A stretch of 13,792 nucleotides of DNA from CAYJAZ01 sp964369165. GTDB taxonomy: Bacteria; Desulfobacterota; Desulfovibrionia; Desulfovibrionales; Desulfovibrionaceae. Below the pieces are notes generated by a model. That model searched no databases, was not told the DNA's origin, and saw nothing but the letters and a program-made list of their open reading frames with translations. Shown one piece after another: positions 7,106-13,792 of the stretch (the stretch's first letter is position 1; the number at the start of each line of letters is the position of its first letter). Made by a program: the position numbers and the translations under genes. The stretch is from NCBI GenBank assembly GCA_964369165.1, contig CAYJFE010000072.1, positions 1 through 13,792 of the forward strand. The letters are read 5' to 3'.

Positions 7106-9826
7106 ATGATTCAAAAAATGTTTTATGTCAATGGTGTTGAATTTAATGTTTTTACAGATAATAACACTGCACTTTCCACAGTATTGCGTGACCAGCTTGG
7201 ACTTACTGGCACAAAGGTTGGCTGTGGTGAAGGACAATGCGGTGCTTGCTCGGTTATTGTTGATGGAAAAGTTGTGCGCTCATGCATCACAAAAATGAGT
7301 AAATTAGTAAATGGCGCAAAAGTAACCACTATTGAAGGACTTGCTAAGGGCGATGAATTACACCCCATTCAAAAAGCTTGGGTAAAGTATGGCGCTGCTC
7401 AATGCGGTTTTTGTTCGCCTGGTTTTATAGTTTCTGCCAAACAATTATTAGAAGATAATCCTAAGCCAACGCGCGATGAAGTGCGTGATTGGTTTCAAAA
7501 GCATCGCAATGTTTGCCGCTGCACGGGCTATATTCCTTTAGTTGATGCTGTTATGGCCGCCGCTGAAGTTATGCGTGGCGAGAAGCCCCTCTCTTCGCTA
7601 AACCCTGAAGAACCAAAAGATGGTCGCCTTTGGGGGTCACGAGCCATTCGACCTACGGCTGTAGCAAAAGTTACAGGTGCTTTGGATTATGGTGCAGATT
7701 TAGGTTTGAAACTTCCACACGATACTCTTCAAGTGGCTATGGTGCAATCTGATGTGCATCACGCAAATATCAAAAACATTGATATTTCAGAAGCTGAAAA
7801 AATGCCTGGTGTTGCAAAAGTTGTCACACATAAAGATGTGAAAGGCAAAAATAGAATTACAGGACTTATCACTTTCCCAACAAATCTTGGCGATGGCTGG
7901 GATAGGCCAATCTTGTGCGACACAAAAGTATTCCAATACGGCGATTGTATTGCCCTTGTTTGTGCAGATACTTATGAACAAGCGCAAGCGGCGGCGGCAA
8001 AAGTAAAAGTAGAATACGAATTACTTCCTGCCTACATGAATTTATTTGAAGCAAAAGCTTCTGATGCTATTGAAATTCACCCTGGCACACCAAACACTTA
8101 TTTCTATCAAAAATTAGAAAAAGGCGAAGATACTAGCCCTTATTTTGAAAGAGATGATTTGGTTGTTGTGGAAGAAACCACAATGACAAGCCGTCAACCA
8201 CATATGCCTATAGAGCCTGATGTCGGTTTTGCATATTATACAGAAGATGGCAAATTACATATACATTCTAAGTCTATAGGTGTGCATCTTCACCTCTATA
8301 TGATTGCTCCAGGCCTTGGCGTTGAGCCTGAAAATATCGTCCTTGCTTCTAACCCAATGGGCGGAACATTTGGCTATAAATTCAGCCCAACCATGGAAGC
8401 TTTAGTCGGTGCTGCCACAATGGCAACAGGCAAGCCTTGCTTCTTGAAATATAATTATCGTCAACAAATGCAATATACAGGTAAGCGTTCACCTTGGAAC
8501 ATGACAACTAAATTTGCCGCTACAAAAGAAGGTAAATTGCTTGCTATGAACACCGATTATGACATCGATCATGGCCCTTATTCTGAATTTGGTGATTTGC
8601 TTACTATTCGTGGTGTGCAATTCATAGGTGCCGGCTATAATATTCCAAATATGTCGGGTGAAGGACGTACAGTTTGTACAAACCATGCTTGGGGAGCCGC
8701 TTTTAGGGGGTTTGGTGCGACTGAATCAATGTTCACCTCAGAAACCTTGATGGATAAACTTGCTGCAGAACTTAATATGGATCCACTCGAGTTGCGTTAT
8801 ATCAACGTCTATAGAAAGGGCGATACCAACAATTCAGGCCAAGAACCTGATGCTTATGCTCTTCCAAAAATGATTGAATCATTAAGACCAAGATATCAAG
8901 AAGCTCTCAAACAAGCCAAAGCAAATTCGACTGACAGCATGAAAAAAGGTGTTGGCGTTGCTATAGGCGTATTAGGTGCAGGACTTGACGGGCCAGATTC
9001 TTCGGGGGCATTTGTGGAAATGAACCCTGACGGCACAATTACTGTAGGCTCTGCTTGGGAAGATCATGGCCAAGGCGCTGACATTGGCGCAATAGGTTCA
9101 GCCCACGAAACCTTGCGTGTTATGGGTGTTACAGCCGATAAACTTCGTTTCACATGGCCTGATACTGAAAAATGCCCGAACTCTGGCCCTGCTGGCGGAT
9201 CACGTTCACAAATTCTTACAGGTAATGCTATTCGTCTTGCTTCAGAAGCTTTAGTTGAAGCTTGTAAAAAAGCTGACGGCACCTACATGAATTATGATGA
9301 AATGGTAGCCGCTGGTAAGCCAACAAGATACGATGGCACTTTCACAATGCCAGGTAAAGAAATTGATGCTAAAGGGCAAGGCACGCCTTTCATGGTTTAT
9401 ATGTACAGCCTTGTTATGGCAGAAGTAAGCGTTGATACAACAACAGGTAAAACCGTGGTTGACAAAATAACAATGCTTGCTGACACAGGAAAAGTGAATA
9501 ACTTCCTTGTTGTTGACGGGCAATTATACGGTGGTATAGCTCAAGCTATAGGTCTTGCCTTGTCAGAAGATTACGAAGATATTCAAAAGCATGCCACAAT
9601 GATTGGCGGTGGTATTCCTTATATCAAGGATATTCCAGATAATATTGAACTTGAATACTTTGAAGAAGAGCGTGAACATGGCGCATATGGATCATCAGGA
9701 GTTGGTGAATTGCCATTACTTGCACCGCACCCAGCTATTATCAACGCTATATATAATGCGACAGGCGCACGTATAACTCATCTTCCTGCACGCCCAGACA
9801 GAGTGCTTGATGCTTTGAAGAAATAA
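7106..9826 (+). CDS. mop: Molybdenum aldehyde oxidoreductase (D. gigas Mop type)
   Basis: This single-chain xanthine-oxidase-family enzyme of 906 residues oxidises aldehydes to carboxylic acids in the cytoplasm. Residues 1-75 are a plant-type [2Fe-2S] domain with Cys40, Cys45, Cys48 and Cys60. The second [2Fe-2S] helical domain has Cys100, Cys103, Cys137 and Cys139. A linker leads to the large molybdopterin-cytosine-dinucleotide domains (about 175-906), with the GGTFGYKFSP loop near 419-428, Arg534 in AFRGFG, and the catalytic glutamate Glu868 in GVGELPL (Glu869 in D. gigas). There is no FAD domain, as in Mop. No signal peptide is seen. One apparent difference from my recollection of D. gigas is Phe536 for the Tyr after Arg-Gly. 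It is a single-gene unit between the rdhAB terminator and a hairpin. It may detoxify aldehydes or feed electrons to respiration; a link to dehalogenation is only positional. Confidence 0.95.
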   Translation: MIQKMFYVNGVEFNVFTDNNTALSTVLRDQLGLTGTKVGCGEGQCGACSVIVDGKVVRSCITKMSKLVNGAKVTTIEGLAKGDELHPIQKAWVKYGAAQCGFCSPGFIVSAKQLLEDNPKPTRDEVRDWFQKHRNVCRCTGYIPLVDAVMAAAEVMRGEKPLSSLNPEEPKDGRLWGSRAIRPTAVAKVTGALDYGADLGLKLPHDTLQVAMVQSDVHHANIKNIDISEAEKMPGVAKVVTHKDVKGKNRITGLITFPTNLGDGWDRPILCDTKVFQYGDCIALVCADTYEQAQAAAAKVKVEYELLPAYMNLFEAKASDAIEIHPGTPNTYFYQKLEKGEDTSPYFERDDLVVVEETTMTSRQPHMPIEPDVGFAYYTEDGKLHIHSKSIGVHLHLYMIAPGLGVEPENIVLASNPMGGTFGYKFSPTMEALVGAATMATGKPCFLKYNYRQQMQYTGKRSPWNMTTKFAATKEGKLLAMNTDYDIDHGPYSEFGDLLTIRGVQFIGAGYNIPNMSGEGRTVCTNHAWGAAFRGFGATESMFTSETLMDKLAAELNMDPLELRYINVYRKGDTNNSGQEPDAYALPKMIESLRPRYQEALKQAKANSTDSMKKGVGVAIGVLGAGLDGPDSSGAFVEMNPDGTITVGSAWEDHGQGADIGAIGSAHETLRVMGVTADKLRFTWPDTEKCPNSGPAGGSRSQILTGNAIRLASEALVEACKKADGTYMNYDEMVAAGKPTRYDGTFTMPGKEIDAKGQGTPFMVYMYSLVMAEVSVDTTTGKTVVDKITMLADTGKVNNFLVVDGQLYGGIAQAIGLALSEDYEDIQKHATMIGGGIPYIKDIPDNIELEYFEEEREHGAYGSSGVGELPLLAPHPAIINAIYNATGARITHLPARPDRVLDALKK

Positions 9827-9851
9827 TTATTAACATCTAATCTATTATATA

Positions 9852-9900
9852 AGAACTGCATAGTTTTAACAAATTATGCAGTTCTCGTATACTATTTCTT
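9852..9900 (+). terminator. Hairpin terminator after mop
   Basis: AGAACTGCATA (9852-9862) pairs over 11 bp with TATGCAGTTCT (9875-9885), with a 12-base loop. The T run after it is interrupted (TATTTCTTT). It lies between the convergent mop and second activator genes and may serve both strands. Confidence 0.65.
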
Positions 9901-9980
9901 TAGAGAATGTCGTCAAATTCAAAAATTTTGTGGAATTTTCAACAAAAAGGGACTTTTTTCGGAATGGGTGTTATAGCCAT

Positions 9981-11474
9981 TCAAATTTTATCATCGTGTA
10001 AGGTTTTTTTAAAGGGGATATGTGAAGCTCTCATGCGAGAACGCAAGCTAGAAGGTGGGACACCAAGAATTTTTGCTGCGCCATTACTTCCTTGTATTCT
10101 CCACTTTGAAGTGTTTAAAGCTTTATAAATTTCTTCGTCGGTCAAGGTTTTAACTTGTGTTTGCGCTGGCTTGCTTGTAGGTAAAAAAGAGAAATCTAGC
10201 TCTTCTTTTTCTTCAAGAATTGCGCTAATAATTCCTTTTTCAATGCTTGATCGCAATTCTCGCACATTGCCTGGCCACGAATAATCTAACAATATACGCA
10301 TACTTTTATTTGTGAATACTGGTGGCTCAGCTATTTGCATTCTCTTCATAAAATATGTATAAAAATATTCTGCAAGTGTGCGAATATCTTTTTTTCTTTG
10401 CTCAAGAGGCGGCACTTCTATAGTAAGTATATTTAACCTATAGTACAAGTCTTCTCTAAAAGTTTTTTCTTCAACCATTGCAGAAAGATTTCTATGTGTT
10501 GCGGCAATTATGCGTATATCAAGATTGAGTATTTTTTCACTTCCAACTCTTTGAATTTTTTTAGTTTCAAGCACTCTCAAGAGGCGAGCTTGAGCATTTA
10601 ATGAGAGTTCTCCAACCTCATCTAAGAAAATAGTACCGCCCTCTGCCTGTTCAAAAAAGCCTTTTTTCATCTGGACTGCCCCTGTAAAAGCTCCCTTTTC
10701 ATAACCAAAAAGTTCACTTTCTAAAAGCGATTCAGGAATTGCCGCACAATTCACGGGCACAAAAGCTTTTGCCTTTCTATTTGATAAAGTATGCAGTGTT
10801 GATGCAATCAATTCTTTGCCTGTCCCCGTACTTCCGCGAATTAGGACTGTTGTATCATAAAGGGCTAATAATTCAATTGTTTTCACAATTTTTTTTAGAT
10901 CATGACACATTTTAAGTTGCTCATGATAGTTTTGAGGCAAATTGCCTTTTGGCGAAATAAATTCATAAGATTCAGGTGAATCTTGATAGATTTGTGAAAG
11001 AATAGATATAAGCAGTGGGCGAACTTCATTGAGTAATGTTATGTGCTTAGATGAAAAATTATTTTCACCTTTACTGGTCACAGCACACAACATAAATTTA
11101 TCTTCAGTTTTGTTATAATCAAACATAAAATAAGCAAATGAAGCAAAAGGATGAATCATTTGATCTGTAAAATTCTTCATTTTGTTAGAGGCTTTTGTAT
11201 TAACAAAAATCACCTCTTTACAGCCTTTTTCCATCACTTGAGTGTATTGCCTCTGCGGAATAAGAGGCTCTAAAGGAAAAGCAAGTTTTGCAAGTTCCAC
11301 TTCTCTGCCATATTCAAGAAATAGTGTCATTTGCTTTTCTTTACGATGAACAGAATAACAAACAATATGATCAAAAGGTATTTCTTTAGCAAGAAAGTTG
11401 AACATAGAAGTAAGAGCATCTATCTTATTTATATCATTAAGCATTTCCAGAAACATTTCTTTTTTATAGTCCAT
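9981..11474 (-). CDS. Sigma-54-dependent activator (GAF/AAA+/Fis HTH), probable regulator of the permease and hydrolase
   Basis: This 497-residue enhancer-binding protein is a paralogue of the one at 2792-4458. Residues 1-170 form a divergent GAF-like sensor without a receiver domain. The AAA+ domain (about 190-425) has Walker A GSTGTGKE (214-221), a canonical GAFTGA loop (261-266), Walker B Asp285/Glu286, the RxDLYYRLN region and GNVREL. A Fis-type helix-turn-helix (about 462-483, AAKILGVPPSSLRSRM) ends the protein. The ATG at 11474 follows AGGAGAC at good spacing. It is divergent from the permease gene, whose promoter is -24/-12 type. AAAACG boxes lie between the two genes and recur upstream of the hydrolase, so both are probable targets. 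The boxes are 46-71 bp from its own start codon, suggesting autoregulation. The signal is unknown, possibly the permease substrate. Confidence 0.93.
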   Translation of the reverse strand: MDYKKEMFLEMLNDINKIDALTSMFNFLAKEIPFDHIVCYSVHRKEKQMTLFLEYGREVELAKLAFPLEPLIPQRQYTQVMEKGCKEVIFVNTKASNKMKNFTDQMIHPFASFAYFMFDYNKTEDKFMLCAVTSKGENNFSSKHITLLNEVRPLLISILSQIYQDSPESYEFISPKGNLPQNYHEQLKMCHDLKKIVKTIELLALYDTTVLIRGSTGTGKELIASTLHTLSNRKAKAFVPVNCAAIPESLLESELFGYEKGAFTGAVQMKKGFFEQAEGGTIFLDEVGELSLNAQARLLRVLETKKIQRVGSEKILNLDIRIIAATHRNLSAMVEEKTFREDLYYRLNILTIEVPPLEQRKKDIRTLAEYFYTYFMKRMQIAEPPVFTNKSMRILLDYSWPGNVRELRSSIEKGIISAILEEKEELDFSFLPTSKPAQTQVKTLTDEEIYKALNTSKWRIQGSNGAAKILGVPPSSLRSRMRASHIPFKKTLHDDKI

Positions 11475-11519
11475 TTCAAAAGTCTCCTCTCGCTTTATAA
11501 AATTTGTATAGAATAAAAT

Positions 11520-11545
11520 AAAACGACAAACCGTTTTTTAAAACG
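11520..11545. promoter_or_regulatory. AAAACG box cluster, candidate upstream activator site of the permease gene
   Basis: AAAACG at 11520-11525 and 11540-11545 are 20 bp apart, with CGTTTT (11532-11537) between them forming an inverted repeat with each. The second box starts 126 bp upstream of the -24 element. The same pair recurs at 13382-13408, 125 bp upstream of the next -24 element. This shared spacing makes it a likely binding site for the activator encoded at 9981-11474. Confidence 0.6.
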
Positions 11546-11647
11546 ATTTTATTATGTCTATATTATCAAGTAATTAGGAAAAATGCAAATAAAATCTAAC
11601 TGCGATTTTCTATATTCTCATTGCTGAAAAAAATAAATCTTATTTAT

Positions 11648-11660
11648 AATCAGTACCTTA
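11648..11660 (+). promoter_or_regulatory. IHF-like site upstream of the permease promoter
   Basis: AATCAGTACCTTA matches the IHF consensus WATCAA-N4-TTR with one mismatch. It is embedded in a 13-base string (11640-11652, TTATTTATAATCA) that recurs at 13419-13431 before the hydrolase gene. It lies close to the -24 element, nearer than is usual for IHF. Confidence 0.35.
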
Positions 11661-11665
11661 ACTAT

Positions 11666-11681
11666 TGGTATCCTTGTTGCA
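11666..11681 (+). promoter_or_regulatory. Sigma-54 promoter of the permease gene
   Basis: TGGTAT, CCTTG, TTGCA fits TGGCAC-N5-TTGCA with a perfect -12 element and exact spacing. It lies 39 bp before the ATG at 11721. Nine of its last ten bases are shared with the hydrolase promoter. Confidence 0.8.
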
Positions 11682-11720
11682 ATTAGCCTCTGCAAAACAA
11701 CTGAAAGGAGTGTATTACCA

Positions 11721-13256
11721 ATGCAAGCAGTGAAAAAAACTGTCTCAATTAGTAAAATTGTGAATACCATTATCGGCTTATCAATAATGATATTAGGCCC
11801 TTTTTTTGATTCTCCTCAATTCTTATTTCCTAGCTCTCCACAGCTAATAGAGCTAGGTTTTCCTATTGTGAATAATCAAGCTTTAATCACAATCTCAGAT
11901 GCGGGCTGGACTGCCTCTATTATCTTTTTAGGGCTTATCTGGCTTTGGACTACTGTTGATACTTTGTGGCCAAGCTTATTATCACTTGTGCTCTTAGCAT
12001 TAAGTCCTCACTTTCAATTACCCACACTTTTTGCACAATATTTCGGCTTTCCAACTATAGCCTTTTTATTTTTCTTATTGTTTTTTATTGCCGCCATCAC
12101 AAGAAGCCAAGTTGCAAGTTATTTTGCCAATTTTTTGCTTACGCGTAATTTTATCCAAGGAAGACCTTGGATTCTTGTAACAACTTTGCTATTTACTGTC
12201 TATGCTTGCGCTCTTGTTGATCTGCTCTCATCGCCATTTATCTGCTTGCCGGTTGTCTATCTCATTTTGCATGAAGTTGGTTGTAAAGAAGGCGATAAGC
12301 TTTCAATATTCTTAGTTGGGAACGTCATTGCGAGCTTTGTCTTAGCTTTTACAACAGATGCCATTAAAGGCGGTGCTGTATTTATGTTAGGTGGTTTTAG
12401 TACTTTTGTTGCGAATAATCCACAATTAGGTTTGGGTTTATTTAATCCCATGAATTGGATTATTATGACATTGATACTTTCAACCATTGGCATATTTGCC
12501 ATTGTTTTTTGTATGCGCTTCATTTTTAGGGTTGATGTTTCACCTTTGAAAAACTTCAACACACAAAGTTTAAGAGATAAACCGCTTCCACCAATGAACT
12601 GGAAACAGAAAACTATTATAGCCTTACTTGTAGTCTATATTATCTGGATGCTCGTTCCTAGTTTGTTGCCTGCTGATTTACCAATCACAAACTATTTAAA
12701 ATCAAGAAGCCTTATAGGTGCTTGTGCTCTGTGTAGCGCTGTTTTATGGATTAAGCATAAAGGTGAACGCCTGTATAATGTTTCCGAGTTAGCCTCGTCA
12801 GTTGCGTGGGGAATATATTTTCTTCTTGCAAGTGCGTACCTCTTTGGAAATTTATTGATAGCTCCTGGAACTAACATATCAATTTTGCTTGAACTACTTT
12901 TCCGCAATACTCTTCAAGGCTTAGGATACTATGGCTTCATTTTATTGATAATGGTTTTAGCTATAATTATAACAAACTTTATGAACTCAAATGTGATGGC
13001 AATTATACTTGCGCCTATTGTTGCTCAAATTGCCTTAAGTTATGGCTTTGATGCAATGCCAATAGCCATTTTGTTTATTTATGTGCTTGCCTTAGCTGTG
13101 CTTACACCAGGCTCTGGGATTGCTGGTGCTATACTCTATGGTAATAGAGAATGGCTTCCTGGCAGTGCCGCATTTTCTTATGCTTTATTTCTTACTGTTC
13201 TATTTCTTGTAATTGCTATTGTTTTTGGAATACCTTTGGCTAAGATTCTGTTTTAG
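11721..13256 (+). CDS. SLC13/DASS-like anion permease
   Basis: This 511-residue polytopic membrane protein has about 11-13 hydrophobic segments beginning at about residue 13 and running to the C-terminus. A hydrophilic loop near residue 275-295 divides it in two. The second half carries an Asn-Phe-Met-Asn-Ser-Asn stretch (in ITNFMNSNVMA) resembling the SNT-type substrate/sodium motif of divalent-anion symporters, followed by helices and a GSGIAGA turn. This places it in the ion-transporter superfamily with SLC13/DASS; a closer family was not recognised. It probably imports, or less likely exports, an organic or sulfated anion. AAAGGAG precedes the ATG. It is divergent from its likely regulator and followed by a hairpin, so it is a single-gene transcript. 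The paired hydrolase downstream suggests the substrate is a sulfate or phosphate ester, which is inference only. Confidence 0.75.
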   Translation: MQAVKKTVSISKIVNTIIGLSIMILGPFFDSPQFLFPSSPQLIELGFPIVNNQALITISDAGWTASIIFLGLIWLWTTVDTLWPSLLSLVLLALSPHFQLPTLFAQYFGFPTIAFLFFLLFFIAAITRSQVASYFANFLLTRNFIQGRPWILVTTLLFTVYACALVDLLSSPFICLPVVYLILHEVGCKEGDKLSIFLVGNVIASFVLAFTTDAIKGGAVFMLGGFSTFVANNPQLGLGLFNPMNWIIMTLILSTIGIFAIVFCMRFIFRVDVSPLKNFNTQSLRDKPLPPMNWKQKTIIALLVVYIIWMLVPSLLPADLPITNYLKSRSLIGACALCSAVLWIKHKGERLYNVSELASSVAWGIYFLLASAYLFGNLLIAPGTNISILLELLFRNTLQGLGYYGFILLIMVLAIIITNFMNSNVMAIILAPIVAQIALSYGFDAMPIAILFIYVLALAVLTPGSGIAGAILYGNREWLPGSAAFSYALFLTVLFLVIAIVFGIPLAKILF

Positions 13257-13288
13257 CACGAAAGTATAATAATCATACTCACTCAATA

Positions 13289-13326
13289 AGTCCACACAGA
13301 TTATATCTGCGTGGACTCATCATTTT
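13289..13326 (+). terminator. Hairpin terminator after the permease gene
   Basis: AGTCCAC (13289-13295) pairs with GTGGACT (13311-13317) and CAGA with TCTG, with one A-C mismatch and a 5-base loop (TTATA). The following T run is short (TTTT at 13323). It separates the permease transcript from the hydrolase promoter. Confidence 0.6.
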
Positions 13327-13381
13327 AAAACATTACCTCATTTCCTTGTTAACAGGCTTTGATTATCTCGCCAATACAATT

Positions 13382-13408
13382 AAAACGGAAAAAATTTATT
13401 TTAAAACG
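13382..13408. promoter_or_regulatory. AAAACG box pair, candidate upstream activator site of the hydrolase gene
   Basis: AAAACG at 13382-13387 and 13403-13408 are 21 bp apart, two helical turns. The second box starts 125 bp upstream of the -24 element of the hydrolase promoter, against 126 bp at the permease. The flanks also resemble the permease site (both begin TAAAACG and both have T-rich sequence before the second box). Confidence 0.6.
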
Positions 13409-13426
13409 ACTATATATATTATTTAT

Positions 13427-13439
13427 AATCAAATACTTA
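13427..13439 (+). promoter_or_regulatory. IHF-like site upstream of the hydrolase promoter
   Basis: AATCAAATACTTA is a perfect match to WATCAA-N4-TTR and lies between the AAAACG boxes and the sigma-54 promoter. It belongs to the 13-base string shared with the permease control region. Confidence 0.5.
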
Positions 13440-13527
13440 CACATTTTCAAACTATCGTTTTTCGTCTTTTTTTCTTAAGCTTGAAAAAAATGAAAAAATA
13501 TTCCTTTGTAATCACACACTTACATTT

Positions 13528-13543
13528 TGGCACTCTTGTTGCA
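13528..13543 (+). promoter_or_regulatory. Sigma-54 promoter of the hydrolase gene
   Basis: TGGCAC, TCTTG, TTGCA is a perfect match to the -24/-12 consensus and lies 38 bp before the ATG at 13582. It is the strongest sigma-54 promoter in the window. Confidence 0.9.
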
Positions 13544-13581
13544 CTATAAGAGCAAGTAAACTAATCAAATAGGAGATTACT

Positions 13582-13792
13582 ATGATAAAAAATGCTATCG
13601 TACTTATGTTTGACAGCCTCCAATTCAATTACCTTGGCTGTTATGGCAACTCATGGATTAAAACCCCTAACATGGACAGATTGGCTCGTGAAGGTGTTTT
13701 ATTTGAGAACTGCTACACCGAAGGTCTTCCTACAGTGCCTTGCCGCCGTGCTATGCATACAGGTCGCTATACCTTGCCTTACGCAGGCTGGA
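13582..13792 (+). CDS. Sulfatase-superfamily hydrolase, N-terminal part (runs off the window)
   Basis: Only the first 70 residues are present. The start (ATG at 13582 after AGGAG) leads straight into the first strand of the alkaline-phosphatase/sulfatase fold, IVLMFDSL, with Asp11 a likely metal ligand. LGCYG (18-22), then TPNMDRLAREGVLFENCY (28-45), are hallmarks of sulfatases. At the catalytic motif the usual C/S-x-P-x-R-x-x-x-x-T-G is here Thr51-Val-Pro-Cys-Arg55, then Thr60-Gly-Arg, so Thr occupies the nucleophile position. Such a protein cannot carry formylglycine. Thr nucleophiles in this superfamily are known in phosphoethanolamine and glycerol-phosphate transferases, so a phospho-ester or other substrate is possible. 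No signal peptide is seen, so it should be cytoplasmic, unlike many sulfatases. Its sigma-54 promoter and boxes match those of the upstream permease. The C-terminal metal ligands lie outside the window. Confidence 0.85.
   Translation, partial: MIKNAIVLMFDSLQFNYLGCYGNSWIKTPNMDRLAREGVLFENCYTEGLPTVPCRRAMHTGRYTLPYAGW

Noticed and set aside
9907..10128. A 73-codon plus-strand frame after mop
   Set aside because: Most of it is antisense to the helix-turn-helix end of the second activator, and no family is recognisable.
13346..13549. A 67-codon open frame between the permease and the hydrolase
   Set aside because: It has no ribosome site and an AT-driven composition. It overlaps the activator boxes, IHF-like site and sigma-54 promoter.

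Overview
The window is AT-rich bacterial DNA from a sulfate-reducer-like Desulfovibrionaceae genome. The main evidence is a 906-residue molybdenum aldehyde oxidoreductase (7106-9826). It lines up, from memory, along its whole length with Desulfovibrio gigas Mop (907 residues), with the same iron-sulfur cysteine numbering. A run of exactly 100 Ns (3695-3794) flanked by an identical 55-base sequence shows this is a draft or metagenome scaffold.

Layout. (1) 1-2784: a secreted tandem-PepSY protein, a hairpin terminator, then an overlapping OmpR-type response regulator and sensor histidine kinase. (2) 2792-4458, minus strand: a GAF/AAA+/Fis-type sigma-54 activator, split only by the assembly gap. 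Removing the Ns and one 55-base copy restores a 503-codon gene. (3) 4676-6783, divergent from it: rdhA and rdhB, a Tat-exported corrinoid/iron-sulfur reductive dehalogenase and its membrane anchor. They follow a sigma-54 (-24/-12) promoter, an IHF-like site and a dyad, and end at a strong terminator. (4) 7106-9826: mop, ending at a hairpin. (5) 9981-11474, minus strand: a second sigma-54 activator of the same architecture. (6) 11721-13256, divergent from it: an SLC13/DASS-like permease, then a terminator. (7) 13582 to the window end: the first 70 residues of a sulfatase-superfamily hydrolase.

How it fits together. Each sigma-54 activator is transcribed away from a target that carries a -24/-12 promoter. 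The first probably senses a substrate of the dehalogenase and switches on rdhAB, giving inducible organohalide respiration. The second probably controls both the permease and the hydrolase. Both of those promoters have a pair of AAAACG boxes 125-126 bp upstream of the -24 element (start to start), an IHF-like site between boxes and promoter, and nearly identical cores (YCTTGTTGCA). That predicts a two-promoter regulon for uptake and cytoplasmic cleavage of an unknown anion.

The hydrolase is unusual. It has no signal peptide, and Thr51 sits where sulfatases carry the Cys/Ser that becomes formylglycine. The most interesting material is therefore the predicted control circuitry (upstream boxes, IHF, sigma-54) of rdhAB and of the permease/hydrolase pair, and the Thr-type sulfatase-like enzyme. 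No tRNA, rRNA, CRISPR array or transposase was seen.
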